Source: Amphimedon queenslandica (lineage: Eukaryota; Porifera; Demospongiae; Haplosclerida; Niphatidae). Taken from it: 64,000 nt of DNA. Shown here one piece after another: positions 1 to 13,566 of the stretch. Location: assembly GCF_000090795.2 (NCBI RefSeq), contig NW_003546395.1:63712-127711 (forward strand), read 5' to 3'. A program made the translations under genes and the position numbers. Numbering within the stretch: the first letter of the stretch is position 1; every line of letters starts with the position of its first letter. Under the pieces are notes generated by a model. It ran no database searches and had not been told where the DNA came from. It saw only the letters and a program-made list of their open reading frames with translations.

Positions 1-3
1 GGT

Positions 4-1110
4 TCAAAGAGAAGTAAAGGAGGAACAGAAATGAGCATCACAAAGTCTGTTATTGATGATTAGGATAGTTTCTTGTGCCTGCTGACAGGATTTAGTGGCA
101 AACAAAGTGTCAATCACTACTGTGGCTCTGTACTGCATTATGTCCTCTGGAAAATAAGTTCTGGAACAGAAAAACTTCCTTGGTCCTCGGTCAATGACTA
201 AAGCTAGTGAGCTTACCTATTGATGAGCAATGAGTTAAGAAATGGTCTGTTCACTTAACTTATGATTGTTGTCTAATAATTATCTGTAGTGCTATAGGGG
301 TACATACTTTTATGGAAGATGAAGAACTACTTCTGCCTCATCTGCAAATGATGTCTCTAACAGCCATGGCCTTTGTAGCATTCTTATTACTATCATTATA
401 TTATTATACAATTTTAGTCAATTTTGCATTATTAAACATACTGTTTTGATCTGATAGCAAAATGCATTTAATAAGTAGAGGATGAATGAAGAAAAACAAA
501 TAAATTAATGATAAAAACTGATTTGAAATGAGTTTTAGCTATGATTCCTTCTTCATACTTCCGGTAGCCATGTTCTTGGGGTGTGTCTATCACATGAAAT
601 TAACACGTGGATGCATCCGGTCATATGATCAGCTGCACTAATTACATTCCAGCATGCAACAAAAAAGCCTTGAGTGTCTCCAGACCCTTCCTCCAAAAGC
701 GAAGGGGCGGGGCACGAGACTAATTAAGCAGCATACTTCCTGATAAAGATTTTGATCGTCTGATCACAAGTGAAATTACAGGCTTTACACAAGTGACACC
801 CCCTTGCAAAAGCATGCCCTTTAGCTTTGCCGTGGTAATTTCACCCAGTTACCATGAAATTTTCAATGAATATCATTAACTACATGACCCATTGCATTGA
901 GATTCCTTAACTTCAGACACTGCACGATATATCTGACAAGGGAATCACAAAATTGAGATACAGCTTACCTGAAAAGGGTTTAAAAGAATCTTTACTTAAT
1001 GTATTTTCTATCCCAGACCGTCCACTCATGGTTGTATCAATTTCTAAATTGTATAGTCTTCGAGAAAACACGTTGCTCCACGAGTTGAGAAGAGTTTGGA
1101 GCATGCGCAT
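4..1110 (-). CDS. possible minus-strand gene of unknown function, incomplete model
   Basis: Two exon-like segments support this weakly. A first exon at 1110-969 opens with ATG, stays open for 47 codons (starts MRMLQTLLNS) and ends at a good donor, TTTTCAG|GTAAGC. A last-exon-like segment at 160-4 follows a TTCCAG acceptor, is open for 52 codons and stops with TGA at positions 6-4. The two do not join in phase, so at least one exon between 161 and 968 is missing from this model. I recognise no domain. The interval 165-900 otherwise shows nothing I can call. It may be a taxon-restricted gene or chance. Confidence 0.2.
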
Positions 1111-2162
1111 ATTTGACTAAAAGTTATTAGCTATTATTAAAAGGCACGTGTTCCACGTCTTCCACCTACGCCTTATGTACTTGTCAAAATGTCACAAAAT
1201 TAATTTGAATATTCAACATTTTCAGTCTGCAGTTTGATTTTTTATAATAATAATTTCAAGAGATATTTTACTTAGCAATGGATCATAATCAATACTTGCT
1301 GAAATTGCTGGAAGCTATTACAGTAGGAGAGTTTTACCCCTCAGGAAAATTGGGCTTCTACTCAAATTTTTTATGTATTAAACCAGATTTTTTGCTGGGA
1401 TAAATGTTCTCAAACGCAGACTGGCTGGACCTACCCGAAGTCCCAGACCAAAATTAAAATTTTAGATTTATATCATATTATCTAAAAAATTTGTTACCCT
1501 TGGCTAGCTGACTTAAGACAAGGCTCAACAGCCTAGTTACATAACATATACATGTAGCTCTCAATCCTATATGGAGTCTCTAATACATGTATCTATGGTT
1601 AATGTAGCCCAAGACAGTAACTTCACATGGCTAGACTATAATTCAACTGTAGCCATTCCTTTCTTGACACTATGACGGTGAGACTAAGATAAGAAAACCA
1701 AGTAGTCGCAAGTACTATCAAATAGTATAATGAATTATAATTGTTTTTAATGACAATCTCTATAACACTTCACAAATACAGCACACACAAAATAACAAAT
1801 ACATAAAACAAGTTTTAGTAGAGTTTAAAGAAGTACATGTAATTACAATTAGTACATGGGGCAAAACTCTGAGCCATACTTCATCTTCAATTATTTTTTG
1901 TTTGTTTCAACAGCAATAACAATGATAACTACATGAATAAGAGAAAATATTATCGTCATTACTATAAATCAATGAAGGAGTTTCTGTAAAAATTAGTGCT
2001 TGACATGCTCAATAATTAAAGTACATGTACATTAGCTCCACTTCACATTCCTAAAATTATACATGTACTTTAAGTATTAAATTAGGAAACTAGAGTCGTT
2101 ATGATTTAATAATATACTGTATATGATGACTATATGTGTACATGTACATGTACATGACTTAC

Positions 2163-3733
2163 TAATAATAGCCAATAAAATTATCAGTATTATCACAATC
2201 AAAATGATCCACAGCTACATGTGTAGAGATACCAATTTGAACAAAGAATAATATGCAGCGTACTTTACCTTCACATTTTGCCACCATAGCTTCCGTCTAA
2301 GTCTTGTGGCAGTCCTTTGAAACATGTCAGCATTCTGATTAAGGTATTCTAAAAATGCAGTTTTAAAATTAGTCAATATATTAACAAGGATTGGGTCCCT
2401 AATTCACATTACTTTCTAATAAATATACAGCATACAATGATACGCATACTTGTACATGTACATGTAAATATGTTTGCAACATGCATTAATGTACATACAT
2501 GTACATGTATAATATTATGAAGCTAAAAGTTGCATGGTAATTTCTGTACGTGTAAATGCTACTATGCTAACAGTTGGAGAATTTTTCGTCTAATAGAATC
2601 GTACATGGAAGGTAATGTACATGTGCTTGCACATCACATTCTATGAAACAATTTTATCAATATTACCTGCTCTTTCTCCAATATCTTCAAGTTTTTCACC
2701 TCTTTCAGCTACTTTATTGATATTGGAGCGCATAACACCTTTGACCTACATTAACATATATACATGTATGCAAGTCACAATAAACACTTTAAAGTAAATA
2801 CTGCAAACAAGTAATGAGATCTTCATGCTAGATGTACATGTGCATACATTATTAAGATTTCGACTGTAGCCATAGTGGCAGACATAGAGGTTAAAGGTCG
2901 CTCTAAAGACACTGTCCCTGCTACATCAGTAGATGTGAACATGTTGTCAGTATACATGTAGCAGGACAGTGTTTCTTGTTAAATATTTGGAATAAATAAA
3001 TTAACTAGTATGATTTTTACAAATTTTACATGCATTGATAAGCTCAATGAATAAATTATTGTATTTCTACACAAAAACACTAAACTGTATGGCTAATAAA
3101 TTATTATATTTCCACACATAAACACTACACTGTATGGCCACACTATCGTAATATCTTCAGTTGTTCACTATTCTTAGTAAATATCATGATAGTAATATTA
3201 CTACTATCACCCAGCAATGAGTGATAGTAGTCTGTCATCATATTAACACTTACATATACATGTACATGTAAACCGGCCATTACATGTACATGCAATGATA
3301 TAGCACTCCTATTTACATGTACATGTACATGTAAGTGTAAAGATGTTGTAGCTTACATGTACATGCACATAAAATTATACATGTACATAAAATTATAAAT
3401 TATATTGTACCTGATGCACCATGGCATGCATAAATACACTTTAGAAGGCTAAACATGTGCTTTATATGTATAAAAATTTCGTGGTCAAACTTTTAATGGA
3501 AATTTTTACTTTTCTATGAAGCCTTGGCAGCCAAATAGAGGTGCATAAATTGCAAAGCTAAAAATCAACTTATTGCATACATGAAGCTATTAGCAAAAAT
3601 TGGCACATGTACATGTAATTGATTAAATGCAGTTGCAACATTGATGATACTTCTAGCGAATAATCATTAACTGACCTGGTCAACCTGCCCCCTGAGCTGA
3701 TCCACCCGATCTTCCCCTGCAGTACCATACGAC
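2163..3733 (-). CDS. R-SNARE, VAMP/synaptobrevin type (partial model)
   Basis: Vesicle-anchored SNARE that forms the four-helix fusion bundle with Qa, Qb and Qc partners. Four exons join in phase on the minus strand: 3733-3676, 2745-2667, 2348-2269 and 2214-2163. They encode a heptad-patterned SNARE helix: DRVDQLRGQVDQ, then VKGVMRSNINKV, then the juxtamembrane RLRRKLWWQNVK, where the WW and basic residues match VAMPs. A membrane anchor follows (LWIILIVIILIILLAIIS). The zero-layer Arg typical of R-SNAREs lies within VKGVMRSN. The last listed exon ends at a GTAAGT donor, so a short C-terminal exon is probably missing; reading through instead gives a low-complexity extension. The 5' end is unresolved: an ATG exon at 5800-5754 (MNEQQPCMRDD) fits in phase but is unproven. 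No longin domain is visible, so the protein is brevin-like. Family is confident, paralogue (VAMP2/4/8-like) is not. Confidence 0.85.
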
Positions 3734-6700
3734 CTAAATGTGCATATACATGTATGTACATAATTTATCATATTATACTGCAGTATTACTGCAAAGTCAA
3801 AATTCAAATGAGTCAGTAAAAATGAATTACATGTACATATATACGCAAAAGTATACATGTACATAATGTACATGTACATGCATATACACTATATGCATTT
3901 CAAAAGGGAAAATACAGACGTACATTGTAATTCTAATGAATAAAGAGACTGCATGTAAGGAATGTCTAATGTAACCAGCATCTCATTCTAGGAAGAAGAT
4001 GATCACTGCATGGACACTTAATTGCTAATTGAATTATAATACAATATGTAGAGGTTCCTTCATGTGGGAAAAACATTCTCATGATAAGAAAAAAACAAAA
4101 TAATTGCTGCTTCCTCTTGTATTCACTTCAAATGCAATATCTCATATACACATCCTTTCAAAATCAATACATAACAGTTGACGTCATACATCTACATCCT
4201 TTTTCACATTGGCTAAAAAAGGTTAAGCCGCTAATACAACACTCACTATATGGACATTATGAGTGGGTGTGAAGTACATGTACAAGTATTGAAGTACAGG
4301 AAAAGGGATCATTCGATCGTTGCATGCATAAATTTGGTAGAGTTTTATTTTGGCAATTGGCAGTTTTCAGGTGGAATTACCAATAATAAAACCGCCAATC
4401 ATTAATAAGCACGCTCAGTAATGCATGAGCATATCAAAAATTGCCAAATTAAAAACCAACAATTACAGTTGTACAGAAAAATTGCCAAAATAAAGCACTA
4501 TACGGTGCATTTTTATCTTAATTGCAATTGTTTCTATCAACCAAGCTTCAAAAAATAGTCATCTGGAAAATTTTACTGTGACTTTAAATTTACTGGATTA
4601 TGATGTTATGCCAAATTCAATAATACATGTAGATGCATATGTACATGTCAAAATCTTAATAAGTAAAAATTAAATTATATGGCACTCTTTTCTAAAGCAA
4701 AATTTTTCTGCCGCATAAATTTCCAAATGTATGGTAGAATATTTAAAAGATGGAGCCCTTTACATGTAACAAAAGTGCTTTTAATAAAAATAAATTATTA
4801 CATACATGTATGTATGTACGTGAAACAAGTACAGTAGTATGGTTGCATTTATATTGCATAATTAAATTGTACTTAAAATGGTATTGTTTACTCTATGCAT
4901 GCACTTGCAGTGCTGAAACAATACATGAGTATTAGTAGGTTAAATGTAACAGCTAGATTACTTCTAATATAAATAGTAAGGTTCACTAAAAAGAAATTTT
5001 TGACAAATAATTTCTATGGTCCCAGGTCATTGCTAAGATTTCGTTCACCTACAATGTGATGTACACACATGTACATGCATGTACAGTACATGCAAGGTAC
5101 TAAACAGGTGCACATGTATTTAATATTTATTGGAGACATACAATTAATATACCTTAGCAACCAACCCACTTATGTACATAAAGTAGGAGTGGCCAGGGGA
5201 AACAAAATAGTGGCTTACAAAAGGGACAAAAATTATGTTCAGCAAGATAACACTGAAATACTATGTAAAGATCATCTAAAAGCATTAGAAGGTAAAGAGA
5301 AAGTCTATAAGTATCAATGTAAGTAGCCACTCATGCAGCTACAATGTTTGCATTCAAGGTGGTAGCAACAATCTTACAAATAATTTTATCATAACATGTA
5401 CATGTACGAGCATATACTGTATGTACTCTAGCTTGTCGCTAAAACAAAACATGAACAAAAAATGTGACCATAATTGACAAAAGGTACCTAATGGCAAATT
5501 TTTAAATTCATCATTACAATGAAAAATATCAACCTAGAGTGCTCAGTTAGACAACTATTGTTTCTAGAAGTTACATGTACATGTTAACTTTTTGCATCCT
5601 CTGGAGTAATTTTATGATCAAAGGAGCTCAGGAAGTTGGATTTTTTTGCTATTAAGACAAATTTTACTATCTGCGAAAAAGTACCTTTTGTCAATTATGG
5701 TCACAAATAACATTAAAAAATAACAATAAAATAACAAAAAATAACAAGCACACCTCTTTTGAAATAGATCATCCCGCATGCATGGTTGTTGTTCATTCAT
5801 TTTAGTCAGAAAATACAGGCATCAAAGCACAAAATGCACTAGTACATGACTGCATACAACACACAAGAAGCACTTGTACACAGCCCAACAATAAGCTAAC
5901 AAGCATTGTGATATACATGTATTGCATGCTTTATACGGCAAGGCTGTGTTTAGGCATAAGATTAAATTTCGTGAATTCTGATTATTACAAGTCATAAAAA
6001 TTAAATTCCAAAAAGTTCTAGGAGATGGCATTAATTTTATTTAGTAAAAAACTTTCAAAAAATGAATTTCACGTACCGCAGGATGGTCATTCACAAATAA
6101 CTGTATCCTCAAAATAAAAATACCTAAAAATGCTCTATAGGGTTGGGTTTAGTGTAGAAGTTACTACAAATTTTAAAAAGTAATGTACTTCAGGTCTACA
6201 ATATACTGTACATGCATGTACATGGAATTACACATAATGATACATGTACATGTACATGTAAGATTTACAGAGGAGCCTCTACATAAAACTGACATGTTGA
6301 AACAATTTTTGTCACTACATGTACACATGTATGTGGATTTGGTGTTACTCTATTAAAAAGTGATTGCAAGTGCTATACATGCACATTGCACATCTACATG
6401 TACATGTACAATTACTACAATGTATATTACAATCATGAACAAAGTAGCATAAAGGAATCCCATCATGTAATTACAGAATAACAATAACAAAATACACGTA
6501 CATGCATGATGTACACTACTATATTATAGCAAGAAAATAGAGATCAGAAAACTAATGCCAAAAACTGTCACTTTACATCATTCTGAGGCTAAGTATCATC
6601 CATGGATGACATGTGGCTACAAAATTGCCACTACACACACCAATGATAAACAACTAATCAAGTCATCATAGAATCAAGGCTGCCAAATTTCCCCAATATT

Positions 6701-7503
6701 AAATAAGATTACAAATCACTGCATACAAGAAACTTAATGGTATTATCATCTACAGGTACAGTAATGTATATCAGTAGTCAGTAGATACAAATTAAAGGTA
6801 CAAGACTATTATGTACAAGTATGATGTACGTAGACATAACATGACAAGATTGACAGAAAATCCTATCCTATATCCTTTATGCAATTGAAAGTACATGTAC
6901 AAAATATTATCAGAAAGATACAAATTACAAACAGTGTAGATATAACTAGTTAAACTAAAAGAGATGATAGCTGTAAAGTATAACAACAAAATTATTAATC
7001 AATGCCATGTAATAAAAACATTAGTCCTGAAAAAATTGAAGCTATCCTAACCATACTGGTCTAGGTTAGTAATGCATAGCCAGACCATGGAAGGTGTGGT
7101 CTAGCTAAATGAGACTACATCTGGTTGACATTCCCCATCATACAAGTTCAGGGTTGAAGTTACAGATGTGAGGCAGTAGGTGCTTCGTAAATACATGTGC
7201 ATACCATATATATATACCCAAATAACCCAATAAACAACAGAAAAGATGACATTTCAAAAATGTTCAAGGAAAGTGCATAAACTCACATGACTCTTAGTTG
7301 AAAACAAAGGCTATTCTATAAAAAAGGAATGGCAAAGTATACATACAGCAAAAAATGAATTGCCTTACAGTTTTAAGAAAAGTTCAGCTCAAAGAGGCGG
7401 ACAGGATACTCAGTGCACTATGGGTGGGACTGTCTTATCACATGATGATTTTTATTCTAATTAATGCACGATCACGTGATCTTGTAAGAGAAGGGCCGCC
7501 ATT
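3734..7503. other. VAMP-TDP-43 spacer, no firm gene
   Basis: AT-rich sequence dense in TACATGTACATG runs. It holds a MITE at 4335-4506 and a candidate 5' exon of the VAMP gene at 5754-5800. A short open stretch at 5145-5330 shares the block CCTTAGCAACCA and an AACAAAATRGTGG segment with 8911-9000, so it looks like a degenerate repeat rather than a gene. The VAMP and TDP-43 genes diverge from this spacer. Confidence 0.5.
4335..4506. mobile_element. short MITE-like inverted repeat
   Basis: The left end (TAGAGTTTTATTTTGGCAAT) is matched, inverted, by the right end near 4485-4506 (reverse complement TAGTGCTTTATTTTGGCAAT). The right end carries the TATACGGT terminus seen in the TATAGCGGAAATTT-type elements at 52.3-53.2, 59.0 and 63.4 kb. 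No coding capacity. Confidence 0.5.
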
Positions 7504-10500
7504 ATGAGTGGATACGTTATAGTTAGCAAGGAAGAGAAAGAAGGAGAGCAGTCTCATGTTGTTGAATTGCCTACAGAACCAGATGGGACTCTTATGCTTT
7601 CTGTGGTACAGTCTCAATTTGAAGGGGCCACGGGACTGAAATACAAGTAAGTGGTGTTGTCGTTCAGTCATCATTATAAACAATGTTAATCATGACAGGA
7701 ACCCTGAATCAGGTTCTTGGCGTGCCGTACGTGTGTCTGATAATGTTCTTCACCCTCCCGAGTCTGGGTGGGGTCGTTTGACGTTCGTAGTAGTAGGGTC
7801 AGTGAAAGAACAAGAGAGTGGAGAGAGAGAGGGTATCCGAGGTCCAAGAGGGATGGGTGAGAGACATAATGGGAGGATTGGGAGTTTAATTTTATTGTTC
7901 ATGAAAGTAATGTGGTAAGGTATTTGACTATTTGTTTTTGGTTATCAGGGTTTTCCCCCTGAAATAGTATAATTGCTGTTTAGGGGGTGTATTTCACACA
8001 GATTGAATTTTGCTAGTTTTGCGATAATTATTAAAAAATTTGTGAAAACTTGTATCTATGAAAATTTTTTTTAAAATCATACTAATAGTAGTCAGTAGAA
8101 AAAATGAAAAAAAATGTTGTGAATTGGTTGAAAGGTTATTTTTGTGAAATATTTTCTCCGGGAAAGTACCTCCTATATGGTGCTTTCCTTCGTATTTTTA
8201 TTTTGATACATTGTATCATAATTGTCCTTTGAACTTACATGTATTAACTTCCAGGAAGTTGTGGAAAACCCTGATAGCCATTATGTCAGATTATTAGTAG
8301 CTGTTTGTAATGTGATTGTAATGTGCATGTTGCACGTAATTGAGTACAAATTAGTTCACATAATTAGCTCAATAGCGTATGTACATGTGTAATGTGGTGT
8401 ACTCACCTCCTACTGAAAAGTAAATAGTTATTCTACGAGTGTTAATCATCCTTTCATTAAAGAGCTACATGTACATATGCATGTACATTTATGCAAAGTG
8501 CCTGAAACTTGACTTACATGTACATGCATATGTAACTGAAAATGTACTTAGAATATAATTTACTTTATATGTTTGTATGGTACAGTATGTCCTCATTGTC
8601 CTGTAATTTCTCTAAAATTTTGCATTTTAATAATCTTAAGTAATTATTTTTGGGCAGTAGTAGAAGCTATCATAGTAATTTAATTTTATGTACAGTACAT
8701 GTTTACATGTATTCATTATGCAATGATTGTATAAAGCAGCTTGGAACAACAAACTTCAGTTAGTTGTTTGTGGATCTTCTTTTTATGACCTGGGAGGAGC
8801 CCCCAGGTTGTTTCTATAATTATTTTTACCCATGTGTGATCTATGTAATTGTGTGTCAACACTTACAATCCTTCTGTACATGTTGTATTGAAGAAATAGC
8901 AAAATAAGATGCCTTAGCAACCACCTTCCCACATCCTTTACGTAAGGTTTGTGTGGCTGCAGCAAACAAAATGGTGGATTACACATGGAACAAAGTTTTG
9001 AGGTTTCTAACATTAAAAAGATTTGAGTTACTGGATAAAAACTTCTCTAGAACCATTGTAAGTTAGAGGGAACCTCTTTAAGTCTTAATAAGAAGTTAAG
9101 AGCCTAGCTATTTATGTACAATGTAGTTAAATTAAATATAGGAATATTATTACACTTCACATTCGTTTTTTAGGCAATTAGAATTACCTCAAGTGCTTTT
9201 GCAATTATTGTATCAGTTAGTGCATCAAGGATATTTAGAAACAGACTGTTTACAAGCTATATGTTTGTACATGTACATGCTAAGTAGCTTCACTTATCAT
9301 TGCATTCAACTTGTAAATTTGCTTTCCTTGCTGCCTTTGGACAGCAGTTTTGCATGTACATTGTGCCTTGGTGATTGTTTGCTGCAAATAGGCTCCAAAT
9401 TGCTCCCATTTCGTAGCTCACAATTTATTTCATTGCACGACCACACCTGAATTAATGAAGATTGTAATAGTTAGACAACTGGTGCTGACTATATGCAGAC
9501 AGACAAACATATCCAGACTTTTCTTGGCCTATGTAAGACTCTAGGCTCCCCTCAATTATTACCAGTATTACCACTCATTCTAAAAAGTATAATGTATGGT
9601 TTACATGTAGTTGTCTAACTTTGTCCAGACTGGCAAGGTAAGCTGTTATAACACAATAGACATTTAGGCTACACAAAGCAGCCACCATTGAGGTCACCTT
9701 CCTGTCCTAACTTTGCCAATAATGTGTAGTGTAACTACGAATGCATCTTTATTGTATACTTTCTTAGAAGTCCAAAATAGTTGCGGTATTTTTAGTGACA
9801 TTAGTAAGTTACATTAGTCTTTACATGTACATGTACATGTACATTGCATGTGTAAAACCATCATGAGCACTTGAAGCTAACGAAATGTGCAAAGGGAATT
9901 ACATGTATATGAACAAACACTTCTGTTTTTTCTTTGTATGTTGGTTACTGGGCTTTGTACATGTATATTGTGGATATTTTAAATTGTTAATTGTTGATAT
10001 TTGTGGTCTGACTTAAAAGTATAATCTATGAAATAAATCCTACATGTATTACTTGTTGCATGTGTGTTGTATTATGTGCATGTACATCAGGGAAGTCTGA
10101 AATTTTTAAAGAGGAGTGCACTAGTTCTTACATACAAGTACATGTACATGTACATGTGTGCATGCACTGGTACTTGTACATTAAGATTTTACATGTGTTT
10201 TTCGAGTGCAGTGCTGAACCTCTTTAGCGTAGTACTGTATCATACACTACCCTCTTTTAGTGACTTCCTTGATGTACAGCAGCACATGTGCTGATTGTTA
10301 CCATACAGTGCAAAATTTTGGATGCTATAGTTTTCATAAGCAAAGTTGGCAAACAAATGTAGATTACAACAATGTACATGTACAGTACATGGAAGTGACT
10401 AAATTTAGAGGTATAAATCTCTTGTTTCACTTACACATGTACATGCATACATATAGTATTCATATACACTGTACATGTAGCAACTTAGTTATTATTTTAT

Positions 10501-11537
10501 GCAGCTACAAAAATTTTGCACTGTATGGTTACTGGGGTTTCGCTGTATATGTTAATTGCATTTTCCAATATGTGTAGCTGGTCAGAAGAGAAGCCATCAT
10601 GATGATGCTTATTATTCTGCCAAGGCTTTACGTCAATCGAGCCAGTCTCCTCCAAGATATCATCAATCCTTTGGTCCATCTGGTGATCTCATAGTCCTTG
10701 GGCTACGGTATGATGTCGATGAGCAAGAAATGAGAGACTATTTTCAGCATTTTGGAGAAGTTGAGCAAGTTGAGGTATTTAGAATTGATGGATTGAAAAT
10801 CCTTTAGCCTTGAGAGAATCAGACGTACAGGTACATGTATATATTTTTTTGTACTTTTTAGGTAAAACGTGATCATAAATCTCACCAGTCTCGTGGATTT
10901 GGCTTTTTACGGTTCAAGGACCCTGCTGTTCAGAGCAAGGTCATGACTATGAGTCACACAATAAAAGGTCGGCGATGTGAACTTCGCCCACCAAGAAAGG
11001 TTTGTCACTTACAGTGTATTGTAGAATAAGTCAGAAATTCTTTTTTAGAGTCCTGGTAGTCTGCCATGCAAGTTTTTTATTGGATGTTTGCCTAGTGATC
11101 CAGAGACAACGACTGAGGAGCTTCGTGCATATTTTAGTCAATATGGTTCTCTCTCCGATGTTTATATACCAAAGCCATACCGTGGGTTTGGTTTTGTGAC
11201 ATTTCTTGATGGTTATGATGCTCAAAGCATGTACAAAGAGGTTCATGTTCTTCGTAATTCACGTCTAAATGTCAGTATTGCTGAGCCAAAGCCAGGTTCT
11301 AAAGGTGGCGATTATCGAGGGGCATCCTCTTATCATACTTCATATGCTTCTTCTGCTACCCCAACTCATGTTTATGCATACTCTTTAGTGCCTACATCAA
11401 GCTCAGGAACACCATATTTACCAGCCGCTCAGTATTATGCATATCAATCTGGCAGTGGGACTGCCACTCAACCAGCATATTTTAGTAGCTCTGCTAGTGG
11501 TCAGTATAGCTCCAGCTACCATAAGGATTACAATTAG
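7504..11537 (+). CDS. TARDBP: TDP-43 (TAR DNA-binding protein), 374 aa
   Basis: Nuclear RNA-binding protein for splicing control and RNA stability; vertebrate TDP-43 prefers UG-rich RNA. Exons 7504-7646, 7699-7856, 10578-10774, 10862-10999 and 11049-11537 join in phase to 375 codons. The ATG gives MSGYVIVSKEE, matching the start of the TDP-43 N-terminal oligomerisation domain. Residues 1-80 are that domain (GWGRLTFVVV near its end). RRM1 spans about 137-210 with RNP2 LIVLGL and RNP1 RGFGFLRF. RRM2 spans about 219-290 with RNP2 FFIGCL and RNP1 RGFGFVTF. The linker has a basic patch (GQKRSHH) that could serve as a nuclear signal. The tail (295-374) is 80 residues, Tyr/Ser-rich with about 13 Tyr and 8 Gly, unlike the long Gly/Asn-rich tail of vertebrate TDP-43. 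Intron 2 is 2.7 kb; the others are short. Identification is firm. Confidence 0.95.
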
Positions 11538-11932
11538 ACATTCGTCTTTTGAATGAATTTTACATGTAATTATTATGTATTGTTTTTGTTATTTATTATA
11601 AAAAATTTCTTGCACTACTTGTATGGAGGTGCCTACTGACATAATTAGGTGTAACATGTAGCCATAGGCTAGTATCTATGTAGTGTGAAATCAATGATAG
11701 TATCTATGATTAAATCAAAACCACATCCACACAGTCACAGAATTATATGGTGTAGTTCGTCATTGTCATGATTGTGATTCCACATCCCACTAGTAGTAGT
11801 TTTGACAGCTGCCAGACTGAAATATCCTGTTCTCAACATACTTCTTCGTTGCTGTGGTTACTCAGTTAGGCTGCTATTAAAGGCCTGTTCACTCAATATT
11901 TGCCTAACAATAGGTGCCCGAGACGCGTGGAA

Positions 11933-13566
11933 ATGGTCGTATTGGTGATCATCCTGTGCATCTTTCTTTTGCTTTGTCCAGTTACCGCTACCTACACATG
12001 TGAGGAGAATGGTGTAAGAATAAGTAAGTTTTGCATGCTCATGGTTTCCAAAGAGAGGTATGTATATATTCATGCTTTCTTTTGTTAGATGGTACAAATT
12101 ATTCTCAAGCTGCCAAACTTATTGTCTCACGCACATGTGACTCAAGTATTGATAATGTCACCGTAGTAGGGAGAAATTCAGGTGACTGGGTGCAATTTGA
12201 CTATGTATGTGATAATGGATCCACCGTGAGTTTTACTGACTTAATCAAACTGGCCAATAATAATAAACTTTAGAAAGTCATTTATGGACGTGGAGTTCAT
12301 GAGAGAAGTAATTTTACAAGAGAGCTGGAAAATCATAGGCACTGTCCATGGCATGCATGCATTCAAGATTATAGGACAGGAACATGGTATAATGTTGCAA
12401 AACAAATCAATGAATGCAGTGAGTTTGTATGCTAAATAATTCTTTATTATCACTGGTACCTCCATATTAGTATATACTTCATCAGTGATGCACTCATCTG
12501 TAGTAACACAATCGTCAGCAGCATTTGTTTCATCATCTTTAATTACTAAAGAATCTATTGCTCTCACGAGCACTAGTGGAGAAGTAAAACCTTCAAGTAG
12601 CAGCAGCATACTTAGTATGACAAGTATTCCAGTGACACCAACTATAAGCAGCACTTTTGAAGGACAATCAAGTGTGTGGCAAATGGAAATAAATTGACTA
12701 CCATAATTGCAATTATTTATTTTTGTCTATGATGTAGGTAACAGTGATATCTATTCGTATCTTGCTGTAATTTTAATGTTTTTACTACTGTTTGCAGCTG
12801 GGAGCATTGGCTTATTAATAATCAGTCTATTTTTCATTAAGAAAAAGTATGTGATAGATGTACAATTGGTTTAAACTACATGTTAATCTTATTATTAGGA
12901 CTAAAAAATGGAAAAGGAATAACATTGTCAGTGATATGTGGCAGGTTAGTAGAAATACCAAGTATATGGCTGACCTAATGTTTATTTTTAATCACAGGAT
13001 GAACCTTTTGATCTTTCAATAGCAACTCTAAGTGCATCTCCATCCTTAGTTACTGTTTATTGTGACCAAGATACAAATCTTAATGCATTGTCTGTTGAAA
13101 AGACTAATGGTCATGGGCAAGTAATTGGCATTAAAAACAGTTATATTGAAGACCAGGTAGTGTGAAAGCCTCATTTGACATTTGTTGAGTGACATGCATA
13201 ACTATGTAACTCACTTCCTGCCAAGCTGAACTCTTATTGACTAGAGATATGACCTCATCATCACTTGTATTATTATAGAACTATAGTGAGTGGAACACTT
13301 ATCATATCATTTTGTGGCATAGCATTTTTACATTGGCATTTGTTTTATTGCATAAACTGTTTTTGTTCATGATTTGTTTTGTTCTGATTTTGATATTATT
13401 ATTTTTAATTAACAACTTGACAATTGTAATAGCAAATTCACCTACCTTCAGATCAATTTCAACACAACTCAAAGAAAGCTTCCCACCCATTTTTACTACT
13501 GTGTATACTCTTGCTATCAGCTGGCTCAAATTTCATAGAAATTTCATAGATAACAAGTGTTATTAG
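11933..13566 (+). CDS. unknown membrane protein: signal peptide, Cys-containing ectodomain, Ser/Thr stalk, TM
   Basis: I do not recognise this gene. Eight exons join in phase: 11933-12023, 12089-12225, 12274-12418, 12471-12671, 12738-12846, 12899-12944, 12998-13156 and 13279-13566 (391 aa). It opens with a signal peptide (MVVLVIILCIFLLLCPVTA). A compact ectodomain of about 105 residues follows, with six cysteines, several Asn-X-Ser/Thr sites and a CPWHAC segment. Next is a Ser/Thr-rich stalk of about 65 residues, probably O-glycosylated, then a transmembrane helix (LAVILMFLLLFAAGSIGLLI) with a KKK stop-transfer, and a cytoplasmic segment with NSYIEDQNYSEW tyrosines. The last exon adds a second strongly hydrophobic stretch near residues 305-345; if exon 7 is not spliced, the protein ends two codons after it instead. 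An in-frame ATG at 11900 would only lengthen the N-terminus. Layout suggests a cell-surface receptor or adhesion protein; that is inference. It starts 395 bp after the TDP-43 stop. Confidence 0.7.

Noticed and set aside
5069-5326. 85-codon plus-strand frame
   Set aside because: Part of it matches a diverged repeat near 8911-9000 and its 3' block resembles 54220-54240, so it is repeat-derived.
12241-12654. 137-codon minus-strand open frame
   Set aside because: It is antisense to the stalk and ectodomain exons of the plus-strand membrane gene, where the sense frame has a full splice-consistent exon chain.
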